Source: Bacteroidota bacterium
Lineage (GTDB): Bacteria; Bacteroidota; Bacteroidia; UKL13-3
Direction of reading: 5' to 3'
Length of the DNA stretch: 64,000 nt
NCBI GenBank assembly: GCA_027482225.1
Contig: JAIXWD010000006.1
Span: forward strand, 1 to 64,000
Both the position numbers and the translations under genes were made by a program. Under the pieces are notes generated by a model that saw only the letters and a list, made by a program, of their open reading frames with translations, made no database searches and was not told the DNA's origin. Below, one piece after another: positions 50,541-59,091 of this stretch (position 1 is its first letter; every line of letters begins with the position of its first letter).

Positions 50541-51571
50541 GGCTTGATTATTTTATCCATTTGAGTGGATATTTTTTGAGTGATTCCTTTTGTTTTAAAT
50601 CTGTATCCAACAATCAATCGAGCCTCGCTTATTTGCGTTTGCATTTGAACTTTGGGCGCCAATTGGTAATTATAGGTATCATTTACGCCAGTTAATGCAG
50701 CATAAAAACGGTTGCTGTTGTAGCCTAGTGCAATTCTGCCGATAGATCTAAATGCAAGGGTGTTTCTATTTCTTGTTTTATCATCTGCATTGGTAAAGTT
50801 TTGGTGTTGGGCTACAAAACCTAAACTAGGTGCTATGGTAAAAAATAATTTTCTTAAAATAAAGGTGTGCGCATATCCGGGTAAAATACTTCCACCATAA
50901 AATTTACCACTCACCAGCATTTCTTCAGGTAAAGATTGTATCATTAACTGAGGTAAATCGATAAAAGGGTTAACTATACCTAAAGCATTTACTGAAACAC
51001 CTAATATGAATGAACCTGCACTCCTTTTCTGTATTTCATTCATTAAATAGCTAGATCGTAAAGAGTATTTTTTATGGTTAAAAACATAAAAGTAGTTCAA
51101 TCCAATGCTATTTACTTGCATATTGGGCAATAATGGAAAGCTGTTAAAGTTGTTATTTAAATTAGCGTTCCTTTTATAGTTCTCAATATAAAATCCTGTA
51201 TAACCTACATAGTATGCATCAAAGTAATTTCGTTTTCCATACATAAAAACATGTAAATCTAATTCTTCAGTTGTTCCACGTGCCTTATCTTGTAATGATT
51301 TTGGCGAATAGCCGAATGCTATACCCAACCACTTATGTTGCAATCTAATTCCTTGTGTATTTGCATCATTAGGATTGTAAGTTGTCGCATGTACACCACT
51401 TATGGTAATCTGATTATCCGGATTTCGGTTAAAAATAGATACACCTAACTCGCCTGTCTTATCAGTAATAAACTTTGATCTGGTTGCATAATAAAGGCTA
51501 TCTTTATTTTCGGCTTGTATTTTTAAAAAACCGAACAGCAACAGCAGTAAAATAACTATTTTGTTTTTCAA
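50537..51571 (-). CDS. DUF4421 family outer-membrane-like protein
   Basis: 344 residues with a signal peptide (MKNKIVILLLLLFGFLKIQA). The mature part is built of alternating strands with many Tyr, Phe and Asn (GIRLQHKWLGIAFGYSPKS, NYFDAYYVGYTGFYIENYK, VNSIGLNYFYVFNHKKYSLR), consistent with a beta-barrel of 12 to 14 strands. I recognise it as DUF4421, a family with no established function. It is divergent from the marR-yceI operon. A TGTATATACA palindrome in the shared upstream region also occurs in the MarR promoter, so it may be under the same regulator. Confidence 0.75.
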   Translation of the reverse strand: MKNKIVILLLLLFGFLKIQAENKDSLYYATRSKFITDKTGELGVSIFNRNPDNQITISGVHATTYNPNDANTQGIRLQHKWLGIAFGYSPKSLQDKARGTTEELDLHVFMYGKRNYFDAYYVGYTGFYIENYKRNANLNNNFNSFPLLPNMQVNSIGLNYFYVFNHKKYSLRSSYLMNEIQKRSAGSFILGVSVNALGIVNPFIDLPQLMIQSLPEEMLVSGKFYGGSILPGYAHTFILRKLFFTIAPSLGFVAQHQNFTNADDKTRNRNTLAFRSIGRIALGYNSNRFYAALTGVNDTYNYQLAPKVQMQTQISEARLIVGYRFKTKGITQKISTQMDKIIKP

Positions 51572-51623
51572 TGTAGCTAAGGTAGGATAAAATAATTTAT
51601 CTGTGTAATTACCATTTTATTAT

Positions 51624-51633
51624 TGTATATACA
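51624..51633. promoter_or_regulatory. TGTATATACA palindrome, distal copy
   Basis: A perfect 10-bp palindrome in the gap between the DUF4421 and marR genes, identical to the copy inside the marR promoter 73 bases away centre to centre. Confidence 0.55.
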
Positions 51634-51685
51634 TATTTTATTTAATTGAATATCAATATAATAAATATAATTTAAAAATAATGTA

Positions 51686-51715
51686 TTGACAATATATGTA
51701 TATACACTAAATTTG
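51686..51715 (+). promoter_or_regulatory. marR promoter (TTG-N19-TAAATTTG)
   Basis: TTG at 51686-51688 and TAAATTTG at 51708-51715 with a 19-base spacer; the start codon is 14 bases further on. The spacer contains the second TGTATATACA. Confidence 0.8.
51697..51706. promoter_or_regulatory. Probable MarR operator within its own promoter
   Basis: TGTATATACA lies between the two promoter boxes, ending one base before the -7 box. A bound dimer here would block RNA polymerase, so autorepression is the simple reading. Confidence 0.6.
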
Positions 51716-51728
51716 TTTTGTATTAAAA

Positions 51729-52178
51729 ATGAAATTAGAAGACGCAATAAAACAAACTGCTTTTAAATCTGAAGAGGAGCGATTGGTTATAAATTTAATG
51801 TATACATCTGGTTGGTTATCTTCTGAACAGAATAGGTTTTTTAAGCGGTTCCATATTTCATCACAACAATATAATGTACTTCGTATTTTAAGAGGTCAAT
51901 ATCCAAACCCGGCAAGTGTTGGTTTAATTCAAGAACGCATGTTGGATAAAATGAGTAATGCATCAAGGCTTATTGAGAAGTTAAAGCAAAAAAAGCTAAT
52001 TAAACGTTCAGAATGTAGTAAAGATAGACGTCAGGTTGATGTGTTGGTTACGCAAGAAGGATTATTGTTGCTAGAAGAAATTGACAAACTGAGTGACGAA
52101 ATGAATGGTATTTGCGATACGCTGAATTTGAATGAGAAAAAGACACTAAATAAATTACTTGATAAATTAAGAAAATAA
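51729..52178 (+). CDS. MarR family transcriptional regulator
   Basis: 149 residues. The winged helix-turn-helix is seen as HISSQQYNVLRILRGQYPNP, the recognition region MLDKMSNASRLIEKLKQKKL, and the wing IKRSECSKDRRQVDVLVTQE. The flanking helices dimerise. MarR proteins usually bind short palindromes and are released by small ligands or oxidation. Two copies of TGTATATACA upstream, one within the promoter, suggest autoregulation and perhaps control of the divergent DUF4421 gene. yceI begins 15 bases after the stop and is surely in the same operon, a pairing I have seen in other Bacteroidota. No cysteine pattern pointing to redox sensing stands out. Confidence 0.93.
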   Translation: MKLEDAIKQTAFKSEEERLVINLMYTSGWLSSEQNRFFKRFHISSQQYNVLRILRGQYPNPASVGLIQERMLDKMSNASRLIEKLKQKKLIKRSECSKDRRQVDVLVTQEGLLLLEEIDKLSDEMNGICDTLNLNEKKTLNKLLDKLRK

Positions 52179-52193
52179 TAACTAAAAAAAAAA

Positions 52194-52793
52194 ATGAAAA
52201 AACTATTCACTTTAGCTGCTATTGCAGGATTAGCATTATCAGTTGTGGCTACAAGCCAACCAAAATCACAAAACGCTTCAACTTTAAAAGTTGACTCAAA
52301 AGAATCTAGCTTTAAATGGACAGGTAAAAAAGTTACTGGCGATCATTGGGGTTATGTAAAATTTAACGATGGTACTTTAACTGTTGATGGTAAAAAATTA
52401 ACGGGTGGGGTTTTAACCATCGATATGGCTTCAATCTCTGTTCAAGATATGCAAGGCGAATACCAACAAAAATTGGAAGGCCATTTAAAATCTGATGATT
52501 TTTTCTCAACAGAAAAATTCCCTACCAGTACTTTAAAAATTAAATCTTTAACTGAAATTGCTGGTGCTTTAGCTGGTTCTAATAACCAAAATGTAGTAGC
52601 TGATTTAACCGTTAAGGGTATTACAAAAGAAATTAACTTTCCAGCTCAAATTATTGTAACTAAAGATAAAGTAATTGCTATCGCTGAGTTTTCAATAGAT
52701 CGCACTTTATTTGATGTGAAATATACAGGTATGGCTGACAACTTAATTGATAATAACTTTAAAGTTAATGTACGCTTGGTAGCAAAAAAGTAA
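52194..52793 (+). CDS. YceI family periplasmic lipid-binding protein
   Basis: 199 residues with a signal peptide (MKKLFTLAAIAGLALSVVAT). The lipocalin-like YceI barrel is shown by LKVDSKESSFKWTGKKVTGD, GTLTVDGKKLTGGVLTIDMA, EGHLKSDDFFSTEKFPTSTL, ADLTVKGITKEINFP and FSIDRTLFDVKYTG. Family members bind polyisoprenoids or other amphiphiles in the periplasm. Within an operon with a MarR regulator it may respond to membrane or isoprenoid-quinone stress, but that is inference. A hairpin terminator follows. Confidence 0.92.
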   Translation: MKKLFTLAAIAGLALSVVATSQPKSQNASTLKVDSKESSFKWTGKKVTGDHWGYVKFNDGTLTVDGKKLTGGVLTIDMASISVQDMQGEYQQKLEGHLKSDDFFSTEKFPTSTLKIKSLTEIAGALAGSNNQNVVADLTVKGITKEINFPAQIIVTKDKVIAIAEFSIDRTLFDVKYTGMADNLIDNNFKVNVRLVAKK

Positions 52794-52816
52794 CTACAGA
52801 TTACTAAATCAAGTTT

Positions 52817-52862
52817 AAATAGCATAGTTAACTAGTTATATTTACTATGCTATTTTTTTTTC
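52817..52862 (+). terminator. Terminator after yceI
   Basis: AAATAGCATAGT pairs with ACTATGCTATTT over a 15-base loop, ending in a run of nine Ts. Confidence 0.82.
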
Positions 52863-53053
52863 GCAACTTAAAAACAGGAACTCACCTGGCACTAGTTGAT
52901 TATTTCAATGCTGTATCTGTACCTAAAAACGAACACTATCTGCCTATGGTTTACGTGTTAGGAATTCAAGAAAAATACCAACAGCTCAAATTTATACACC
53001 ATAGTTTTGATATGGGAAGTATAAGTATGCGCAGTTTTATGTTACAAGGGTGA
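52847..53053 (+). CDS. Possible small protein, 68 residues, doubtful
   Basis: An open frame whose ATG lies in the terminator stem of the yceI operon. The first residues (MLFFFRNLK) come from the T-run. The later part (VDYFNAVSVPKNEHYLPMVY, GIQEKYQQLKFIHHSFDMGS) has an ordinary amino acid mixture and could be protein. It has no promoter, no recognisable family and overlaps the end of the convergent gene by 12 bases. It could equally be chance. Confidence 0.25.
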   Translation: MLFFFRNLKTGTHLALVDYFNAVSVPKNEHYLPMVYVLGIQEKYQQLKFIHHSFDMGSISMRSFMLQG

Positions 53054-53623
53054 TTTTATAATACGCAGTTTATTCTTACTTTTTCGCAAGAATTCTTCTG
53101 ATGAAAAACTGCTTTGATAATTACTTTTTATTTTTGATCCACTATTAATCATCACTATTCCGCCTGTTAATATTCCTCCTGTAAAAGCAGAAAAAACCAA
53201 TCCTGGCCCTACTTCATTAAATAAGGTAATAAGGGTTGCAGGTAACAATAATGCGCCTAATGTTACTAATGCAACTCCTCCTACTTGTAGGATTGTTCCA
53301 TCAGATTTTGAATAATTTTTACTATTACCAATAAAGCCATTGCTTTCAATGATACCTTTAACATTTTCTGGATTAATTAAATAAACAGAGTCTCTGGTGG
53401 CAAACAAAAAGTTGTCGTCATACACTGCATCAAAATATCCTTTAAGCAACCCTGTATCATTAACTAGAATAACATAAGGACGAAATGGTATTACTTTCTG
53501 GTAACTGTTATTTTTAATATCAAAAACAAATAATTGATTGGCTAAATTTTGCGCATTTGACGATAGCGTATATGCATAGATAATAATAAAAGAGAAGAGC
53601 CATTTAACAAGAGTTGCTTTCAT
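53042..53623 (-). CDS. Exported protein with C-terminal hydrophobic hairpin, unrecognised
   Basis: 193 residues from the ATG at 53623, which places the signal peptide (MKATLVKWLFSFIIIYAYTL) at the very start; an ATG eight codons earlier is possible. The mature N half is a small beta-rich domain (QLFVFDIKNNSYQKVIPFRP, GLLKGYFDAVYDDNFLFATR). Residues about 110-160 contain two hydrophobic segments (ILQVGGVALVTLGALLLPAT and LVFSAFTGGILTGGIVMI), rich in Gly. The end is basic (KSKNKLRIIK). I know no family name. The Crp/Fnr gene ends 37 bases upstream on the same strand, so they may be cotranscribed. Confidence 0.65.
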   Translation of the reverse strand: MKATLVKWLFSFIIIYAYTLSSNAQNLANQLFVFDIKNNSYQKVIPFRPYVILVNDTGLLKGYFDAVYDDNFLFATRDSVYLINPENVKGIIESNGFIGNSKNYSKSDGTILQVGGVALVTLGALLLPATLITLFNEVGPGLVFSAFTGGILTGGIVMINSGSKIKSNYQSSFSSEEFLRKSKNKLRIIKSPL

Positions 53624-53659
53624 GGTATGGAGTATTTTGTTTGTCAATAATAAGAAAAA

Positions 53660-54367
53660 TTAAACACTTGCATGCGAAATTTTTTCGAGCTTAGATTTTT
53701 CAAGAATTCGAATTTTTTTTCCATCAAGTTCAATCAATTTATCGCTTTTAAATTCACTTAATAGCCTGATAACTGTTTCTGTTGCTGTACCTACAATATT
53801 TGCAATATCTTCACGAGGAAGTGTAATGGCAATAACATCAGTATCTAAGTTGTTTGATTTGAATGTTGCATGTAAAAACAACAAGGTTTCTGCCAAACGT
53901 TCTCTCACACTCTTCTGTGCTAAACTTTGAACACGTTCTTCAACTACTCCTAATTCGTGGCTAATTGCTTTTAACAAATTTTTACTGATAGCAGCATTTT
54001 CATCCATTATTTGAAGGAAAATTTGTTTGGGTATAAAACAAGCAATTGTATCCTCTAGACAAATTGCCGATGAAATGAGTGGTTCGTCAGCTATAAGTGC
54101 CCTATATCCAAGAACATCACCAGGCTGAGCAAAACGTAGTATTTGTTCTTTACCATCTAAATTGGTGCGAACCAATTTTATTACTCCGCTAACTATGCAG
54201 TATACACCAAGTGGTATGGCACTTTCATTAAAAAGTAATTCTCCTTTTTTATAAGACCCACATGATTTAGACTGCTCAACTATTTCGGCTTGCTCAGACG
54301 TGCATTGGTTTAAAAACGAAATTTTGTTTGATTCACAAAGTTTGTAATCCATGTTGGCTCTATGCAT
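53660..54367 (-). CDS. Crp/Fnr family transcriptional regulator
   Basis: 235 residues from the ATG at 54367; the ATG at 54352 is equally possible, and a TTG frame start at 54394 is not needed because it lies in a TATTTTTG box. An N-terminal cyclic-nucleotide-binding-type barrel (YKKGELLFNESAIPLGVYCI, GVIKLVRTNLDGKEQILRFA, PGDVLGYRALIADEP) is joined by a dimer helix to a winged helix (LPREDIANIVGTATETVIRL, LLSEFKSDKLIELDGKKI). No N-terminal cysteine cluster like that of FNR is evident, and the barrel lacks an obvious cAMP phosphate site, so the signal is unknown. Confidence 0.9.
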   Translation of the reverse strand: MHRANMDYKLCESNKISFLNQCTSEQAEIVEQSKSCGSYKKGELLFNESAIPLGVYCIVSGVIKLVRTNLDGKEQILRFAQPGDVLGYRALIADEPLISSAICLEDTIACFIPKQIFLQIMDENAAISKNLLKAISHELGVVEERVQSLAQKSVRERLAETLLFLHATFKSNNLDTDVIAITLPREDIANIVGTATETVIRLLSEFKSDKLIELDGKKIRILEKSKLEKISHASV

Positions 54368-54422
54368 AGTATAGGTTTGGTTATTTGAATTCAAAAATAA
54401 TAAAAAAATGTATCCTTATTTA

Positions 54423-55883
54423 CTAATCTAGAATATTAGTCCATTTAGTAAATAATAGTTTTTGTAATGCATTGGTTTCCGTTAATTTAGTTAAATATAA
54501 ATCTCCTTTGTCATCTTCACTAAGTGCACATCCCACGCATGCTAATGCTTCTTTAAGGCCATTTTGTAGTTCGCCTTTGCCCCAAATAAACGTACGAAAA
54601 TAATTTTCAAAACTTTCGCCAGCATATTTTTCCAGTAGTTCTCTGTATATGGTATCGTTATATCCTAAATTATGATTAGCATATTGCTGATACAAATCTT
54701 GCATCACATTACTCAAACTATATTTACCATTACTGTTTTTTATAATGTAAATATCTGCAATAACAGCGGCTATCATTCCTTCAATGTATATAGAAACTTT
54801 ACGACCAATTACACCAGGTACATAACCATCTAGCCAAGTATCCCAGCTTGATTCTGCAACCGAATAATTGTATCGGCCAGGGTTTGATGTATGTCTTTTT
54901 AGGTCGCTTGAAAAACTTGCTGCGTATTGATCCCAACTCCAAACCCCACTTTGAAGTAACATCAAATCGCCATAATATGTGGTTACACCTTCATAAACAT
55001 AACCTAATGTACTATAATTTTCTTTGGTAAAATCGTATGGTAACATTTCAGTTGGCCTAATACGTTTTATATTCCATAAATGAAATAATTCGTGTGAGCT
55101 GATTGCCAATAAATCATGATAAAATTCTTCTGCAGTTTGATCGGGAGCTTGTCCCATAGTGATAACAGTACTGTCTAAGTGTTCAACACCATGACGTGCT
55201 GGATAAGGATGCATTAAATACAAGAAGTGATATTCGCTACATGGCAATTCACCAAAAACTTCAATTTGTTTGAGTGTGTATCGCTTAGTGTCTTCTATTA
55301 ATCTTTCTATTTCAAACGGATGTTCGCCTTGAAACCAGATATGTATTTGTGTTTGCTCAACTTTAAAGGTATTACAAGTTAAACTATTACTTGCAAAAAG
55401 AGGCGAATCGGCTAGATAGTCAAACGATGGTGCAGCTAACTGATGTTTACTATTTTGTTTCATTTGTGAAGCAATACAGTAATCTTCAGGCAAAATAAAA
55501 TCTATGGTATAAGGCTCATCAGCCCGGCCTTCCATATACATAAAACAATGTACAGGGTTGATGTACAAATAATTTTCATCAACATAACAAGCCCCAGCAT
55601 CAGGTTGATTGGCGTAATATTGATAACTAATATGTATCGTTGAAACATCTTTGGTTTCAATTTGCCACCTATCCTTGGTAATTTTACGATAGGTAATTTG
55701 ATTACTCTTTTCATCCATTACAACATAACATCTTACATTTTTGGCGAAGTTTTGCAATTCATATCTACCCGGACGCCAAGCTGGTAATTGTACTTCTATA
55801 CTATCTTGATTAATGTTTGAAATGGTATATACCAATTGTATAAAATGTTGTTGTGTATCGGCAATAGATATTTGGTAATGCAT
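54423..55883 (-). CDS. M61 family (glycyl aminopeptidase-like) metallopeptidase without PDZ domain
   Basis: 486 residues, no signal peptide. The N-terminal beta domain (VQLPAWRPGRYELQNFAKNV) is typical of M61. The zinc site is HELFH at 264-268 within SSHELFHLWNIKRIRP, and YVYEGVTTYYGDL supplies the third ligand glutamate. GYVPGVIGRKVSIYIEGMI is the conserved region after it. M61 enzymes usually reach about 600 residues with a C-terminal PDZ domain; here the protein ends soon after the helical part (KEALACVGCALSED...), so the PDZ domain is missing. The stop is clean, so I read a natural short form. Function is N-terminal amino acid removal with preference for Gly or Ala in known members. Confidence 0.9.
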   Translation of the reverse strand: MHYQISIADTQQHFIQLVYTISNINQDSIEVQLPAWRPGRYELQNFAKNVRCYVVMDEKSNQITYRKITKDRWQIETKDVSTIHISYQYYANQPDAGACYVDENYLYINPVHCFMYMEGRADEPYTIDFILPEDYCIASQMKQNSKHQLAAPSFDYLADSPLFASNSLTCNTFKVEQTQIHIWFQGEHPFEIERLIEDTKRYTLKQIEVFGELPCSEYHFLYLMHPYPARHGVEHLDSTVITMGQAPDQTAEEFYHDLLAISSHELFHLWNIKRIRPTEMLPYDFTKENYSTLGYVYEGVTTYYGDLMLLQSGVWSWDQYAASFSSDLKRHTSNPGRYNYSVAESSWDTWLDGYVPGVIGRKVSIYIEGMIAAVIADIYIIKNSNGKYSLSNVMQDLYQQYANHNLGYNDTIYRELLEKYAGESFENYFRTFIWGKGELQNGLKEALACVGCALSEDDKGDLYLTKLTETNALQKLLFTKWTNILD

Positions 55884-55945
55884 GTGGTAATTTTTAGTGC
55901 AAAAATAGATTTACAGTTTAAAATAAAAATATCGATAAATAAGGC

Positions 55946-56734
55946 TTAGAAATGTTCATCTACCCCTAAGCCAAATAGGGCGAAATCGTATTTAACGGGG
56001 TCTTTTTTATCTAAGGTTTTTAATGTTTGAGTAAGCTCTAGTGCTGCTTGCCAATTGCTTTGTGTTCTTTGTAATAAACCTAATTTAGTAGCAACACGCT
56101 GCACATGAACATCCAAAGGGCATATAAGTTGAGCGGGTTTTATGTTATTCCAAATTCCAAAATCAACACCTTTGTCATCTTTTCTTACCATCCAGCGTAA
56201 ATACATATTAATACGTTTACATGCAGAGTTTTGTTCGGGCGAGGCCACATGCTTAAATGTTCTTGTGGGTGCATCATCTAAACTAAAAAAAAGTTTCCTA
56301 AAATGATTTAATCCATTTTCCACCGTTTCATCTTTGGGTTTCATACCATTACTAAAAGCGGTTTCAAGTGTATTATGTTTTTTATACCAATGCTTAAAAA
56401 AATGAATGAAATAAAGTAAATCAGTATCGTTAAATGTTCGGTGTTTAAAACCTAACATGTTTTGTAAATCTTTATCCGTATGCTGTAAAATAAACTGGTG
56501 TGGCGAGTTATCCATTCTTTCTATGAGTTCTTTACATTTATTTATGATAGTAACTCGCTGTCCCCACGCAAAAATTGCTGCAAAAAATCCCATAATTTCA
56601 ATGTCTTGTTTTTGGGTAAACAAATGTGGTATGCAAATAGGATCGTTTTCAATAAAACTTTTATGGTTGTATTGTTTTTCCTTTTGGTTTAAAAGAGAAA
56701 TTATTAGCTTTTGCATACCTTGTTTTATCCTCAA
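55946..56734 (-). CDS. TIGR02757 / DUF2400 family protein
   Basis: 262 residues; the ATG at 56716 (MQKLIISLLNQ) would give 256 and is an alternative start. Recognisable family blocks are FIENDPICIPHLFTQKQDIE, EIMGFFAAIFAWGQRVTII, NKCKELIERMDNSPHQFI, SACKRINMYLRWMVRKDD and CPLDVHVQRVATKLGLLQR. The family is all-helical and conserved across Bacteroidota and some others. Parts such as CPLDVHVQRVA resemble helix-hairpin-helix base-excision glycosylases, which suggests a DNA-repair ancestry, but no activity is established. Same strand as the M61 gene, 62 bases before it. Confidence 0.85.
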   Translation of the reverse strand: MRIKQGMQKLIISLLNQKEKQYNHKSFIENDPICIPHLFTQKQDIEIMGFFAAIFAWGQRVTIINKCKELIERMDNSPHQFILQHTDKDLQNMLGFKHRTFNDTDLLYFIHFFKHWYKKHNTLETAFSNGMKPKDETVENGLNHFRKLFFSLDDAPTRTFKHVASPEQNSACKRINMYLRWMVRKDDKGVDFGIWNNIKPAQLICPLDVHVQRVATKLGLLQRTQSNWQAALELTQTLKTLDKKDPVKYDFALFGLGVDEHF

Positions 56735-56867
56735 AATATCACTTAAATTAATGTTTATTGGGTGCTCAAATGTATTATTTAATAAACTATTTTACCGCTG
56801 TTGTAAACTTTATTGCATTTAATCTTGTAAGTACGTAGTTTGCCATTAAGAAATATATTAAATAATC

Positions 56868-58931
56868 ATGAAATTAAAAACAATGATGATGTTATCTGCG
56901 ATGAGTGCTGGCGTGCTTTTGCACAGTTGTAAAAGTGATAACAAAACTGCTACTACTAATGGTGGTGATGATAATTTTAACTACGAGTGTGATCGTTTTG
57001 CAGACATTCAGGTTTTACGTTATGAGATTCCTGGTTTTGATGAATTAACACCAAAACAAAAAGAGTTGGCTTATTACTTAAGCGAGGCCGCAAATTGTGG
57101 TCGTGATATTATTTACGACCAGAAGTACAAACACAATTTGGCCATACGTAAAACCATCGAAGCTATTTTAACTTCATACCAAGGTGATAAGAGCATTGAT
57201 GATTATAAGAAATTTGAAACCTATGCCAAGAAAGTATTTTTTGCAAATGGTATTCATCATCATTATAGCAATATGAAATTTGTACCTGAGTGTAGTTTTG
57301 ATTTTTTTGCATCGGCAGTTAAAGCTACTCCTTTTGAAATGCTTCCTTTAAATGGTAGAACTGTTGATGCATTTTTAACTGAAATGAAACCTATTATTTT
57401 TGATTCTAAAGTTGATGCGAAAATCGTTGACTTATCAACCGGAATTGATAACGTGAAAGCATCTGCTAATAATTTTTATGAAGGATTATCTCAAGCTGAA
57501 GTTGAGGCTTATTATGATAGCCGAATGAATAAAAATGATGAGCAACCAATTTCATGGGGGTTAAACAGCAAGATGATTAAAGATAATGGTGTTGTTACCG
57601 AGAAGGTTTGGAAAGTTGGTGGTATGTACACAGCAGCAATAGAAAAAATTGTATATTGGTTGGAAAAAGCTGTTGCGGTTGCCGAAAACGATAAGCAAAA
57701 AAAGACATTAGAACTATTGGTTGAGTATTACAAAACCGGTGATTTAAAAAAATGGGATGAATACAACATTGCTTGGGTTAACGATACTGAAAGTAGACTG
57801 GATGTGGTCAATGGATTTATAGAAGTTTATGGTGATGCAATCGGTAAACGTGGTACATTTGAGTCTGTAGTTTCTATGAAAGATATGGAAGCTACAAAAC
57901 GCATTGCAAAAATTGCAGCTAATGCGCAATGGTTTGAAGATCATTCTCCATTATTACCTGAGCACAAAAAGAAAGAAGTTAAGGGCATTACAGCTAAAGT
58001 AATTACAGTTATTCAGGAATCAGGCGATGCAGCTCCTTCAACACCAATAGGTATTAACTTACCAAATGCAAATTGGATTCGTCAACAACATGGTTCTAAA
58101 TCGGTTTCTTTAGGTAACATCGTTCATTCATATAATGTAGTTGGAGCTAAAAGTCCAATGATGCAAGAGTTTGCTTTAACTCCTGAAGAAATTGAATTGA
58201 ACAAAAAATATGGTTCCTTAGCTGGCGATTTGCATACAGATATGCATGAGGTTATCGGTCATGCTTCAGGTCAAATTAATAAAGGTGTTGGCGATCCAGA
58301 TCAAACATTAAAAAATTATGCCAGTACATTAGAAGAAGCGCGTGCAGATTTAGTTGCTTTGTATTACGTATACGATCAAAAATTAGTAGAGTTAGGCGTT
58401 ATGCCAAATTTAGATGCTGGTAAGTGCGAATATGATGGTTACATGCGTAATGGTTTAATTACACAATTAACACGAATTGAGCTAGGTGATAATTTAGAGG
58501 AAGCACACATGCGTAACCGCCAATTGGTTGCTGCCTGGGCTATGGAAAAAGGTAAGTCAAATAACGTGGTAGAATGGGTGAAAAAAGACGGAAAAACATA
58601 TGTACGTGTTAACGACTATGCTAAACTTCGCGTCTTATTCGGACAATTGTTGCGCGAGATACAACGTATAAAATCGGAAGGTGATTATGCTGCTGCAACT
58701 GCATTGGTTGAAGGTTACGGTGTTAAAGTAGATCAAACTTTATTAAAAGAAGTGCGTGATCGTTTTGCTAAATTAAATACTGCACCTTATAAAGGTTTTA
58801 TACAACCACAACTTAAAGCTGTTGCGAATGGCGAGGAAATTAAAAATGTAACAGTTACTTACCCTGATAATTTTTTACAAAACCAATTGGAGCTAAGTAA
58901 GAAATATAGTTTTTTGCCTGCCTACAATTAA
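56868..58931 (+). CDS. Dipeptidyl peptidase III (M49), probable lipoprotein
   Basis: Removes dipeptides from the N-terminus of peptides using zinc. The M49 signature HEVIGH is at 460-465 and EEARAD at 489-494, giving the three zinc ligands and the catalytic glutamate. Other family blocks are GINLPNANWIRQQHGSKSVS and LGQLLREIQRIKSEGD. The length of 687 fits DPP III. The N-terminus (MKLKTMMMLSAMSAGVLLHS, then CKSD) is a lipoprotein signal with the cleavage cysteine at 21, so this member is probably tethered to a membrane, unlike the cytosolic eukaryotic enzyme. Such proteins are often misannotated as dihydrofolate reductase. A terminator follows. Confidence 0.93.
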   Translation: MKLKTMMMLSAMSAGVLLHSCKSDNKTATTNGGDDNFNYECDRFADIQVLRYEIPGFDELTPKQKELAYYLSEAANCGRDIIYDQKYKHNLAIRKTIEAILTSYQGDKSIDDYKKFETYAKKVFFANGIHHHYSNMKFVPECSFDFFASAVKATPFEMLPLNGRTVDAFLTEMKPIIFDSKVDAKIVDLSTGIDNVKASANNFYEGLSQAEVEAYYDSRMNKNDEQPISWGLNSKMIKDNGVVTEKVWKVGGMYTAAIEKIVYWLEKAVAVAENDKQKKTLELLVEYYKTGDLKKWDEYNIAWVNDTESRLDVVNGFIEVYGDAIGKRGTFESVVSMKDMEATKRIAKIAANAQWFEDHSPLLPEHKKKEVKGITAKVITVIQESGDAAPSTPIGINLPNANWIRQQHGSKSVSLGNIVHSYNVVGAKSPMMQEFALTPEEIELNKKYGSLAGDLHTDMHEVIGHASGQINKGVGDPDQTLKNYASTLEEARADLVALYYVYDQKLVELGVMPNLDAGKCEYDGYMRNGLITQLTRIELGDNLEEAHMRNRQLVAAWAMEKGKSNNVVEWVKKDGKTYVRVNDYAKLRVLFGQLLREIQRIKSEGDYAAATALVEGYGVKVDQTLLKEVRDRFAKLNTAPYKGFIQPQLKAVANGEEIKNVTVTYPDNFLQNQLELSKKYSFLPAYN

Positions 58932-58939
58932 AATATTTG

Positions 58940-58994
58940 TTTTAAACTTTACATAACGCCCGCATGCAAATGCGGGGGTTTTTTGTATTTTTGA
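58940..58994 (+). repeat. Terminator plus promoter-box module, copy 1
   Basis: Almost identical to 60768-60821: a TTTTAAACTTTACATAACG lead, a CCCGCAT/ATGCGGG hairpin, T-run, then TATTTTTGA. The only differences lie in the G/T run after the hairpin. Confidence 0.9.
58956..58985 (+). terminator. Terminator after the DPP III gene
   Basis: CCCGCAT (58959-58965) pairs with ATGCGGG (58970-58976) over a GCAA loop, followed by GG and six Ts. Confidence 0.85.
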
Positions 58995-59091
58995 GTGCAG
59001 AAAATTTATTTGTTTTAAAACGGATATAAACGGATATTGCTCGTAATAAGTTGAGTGTTGATTTACTTTTGTTAAACAAATAATAATTGTT

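Noticed and set aside
54368-54394. Upstream TTG start for the Crp/Fnr regulator
   Set aside because: It lies in a TATTTTTG promoter-like box, and two ATGs follow that start the conserved region.
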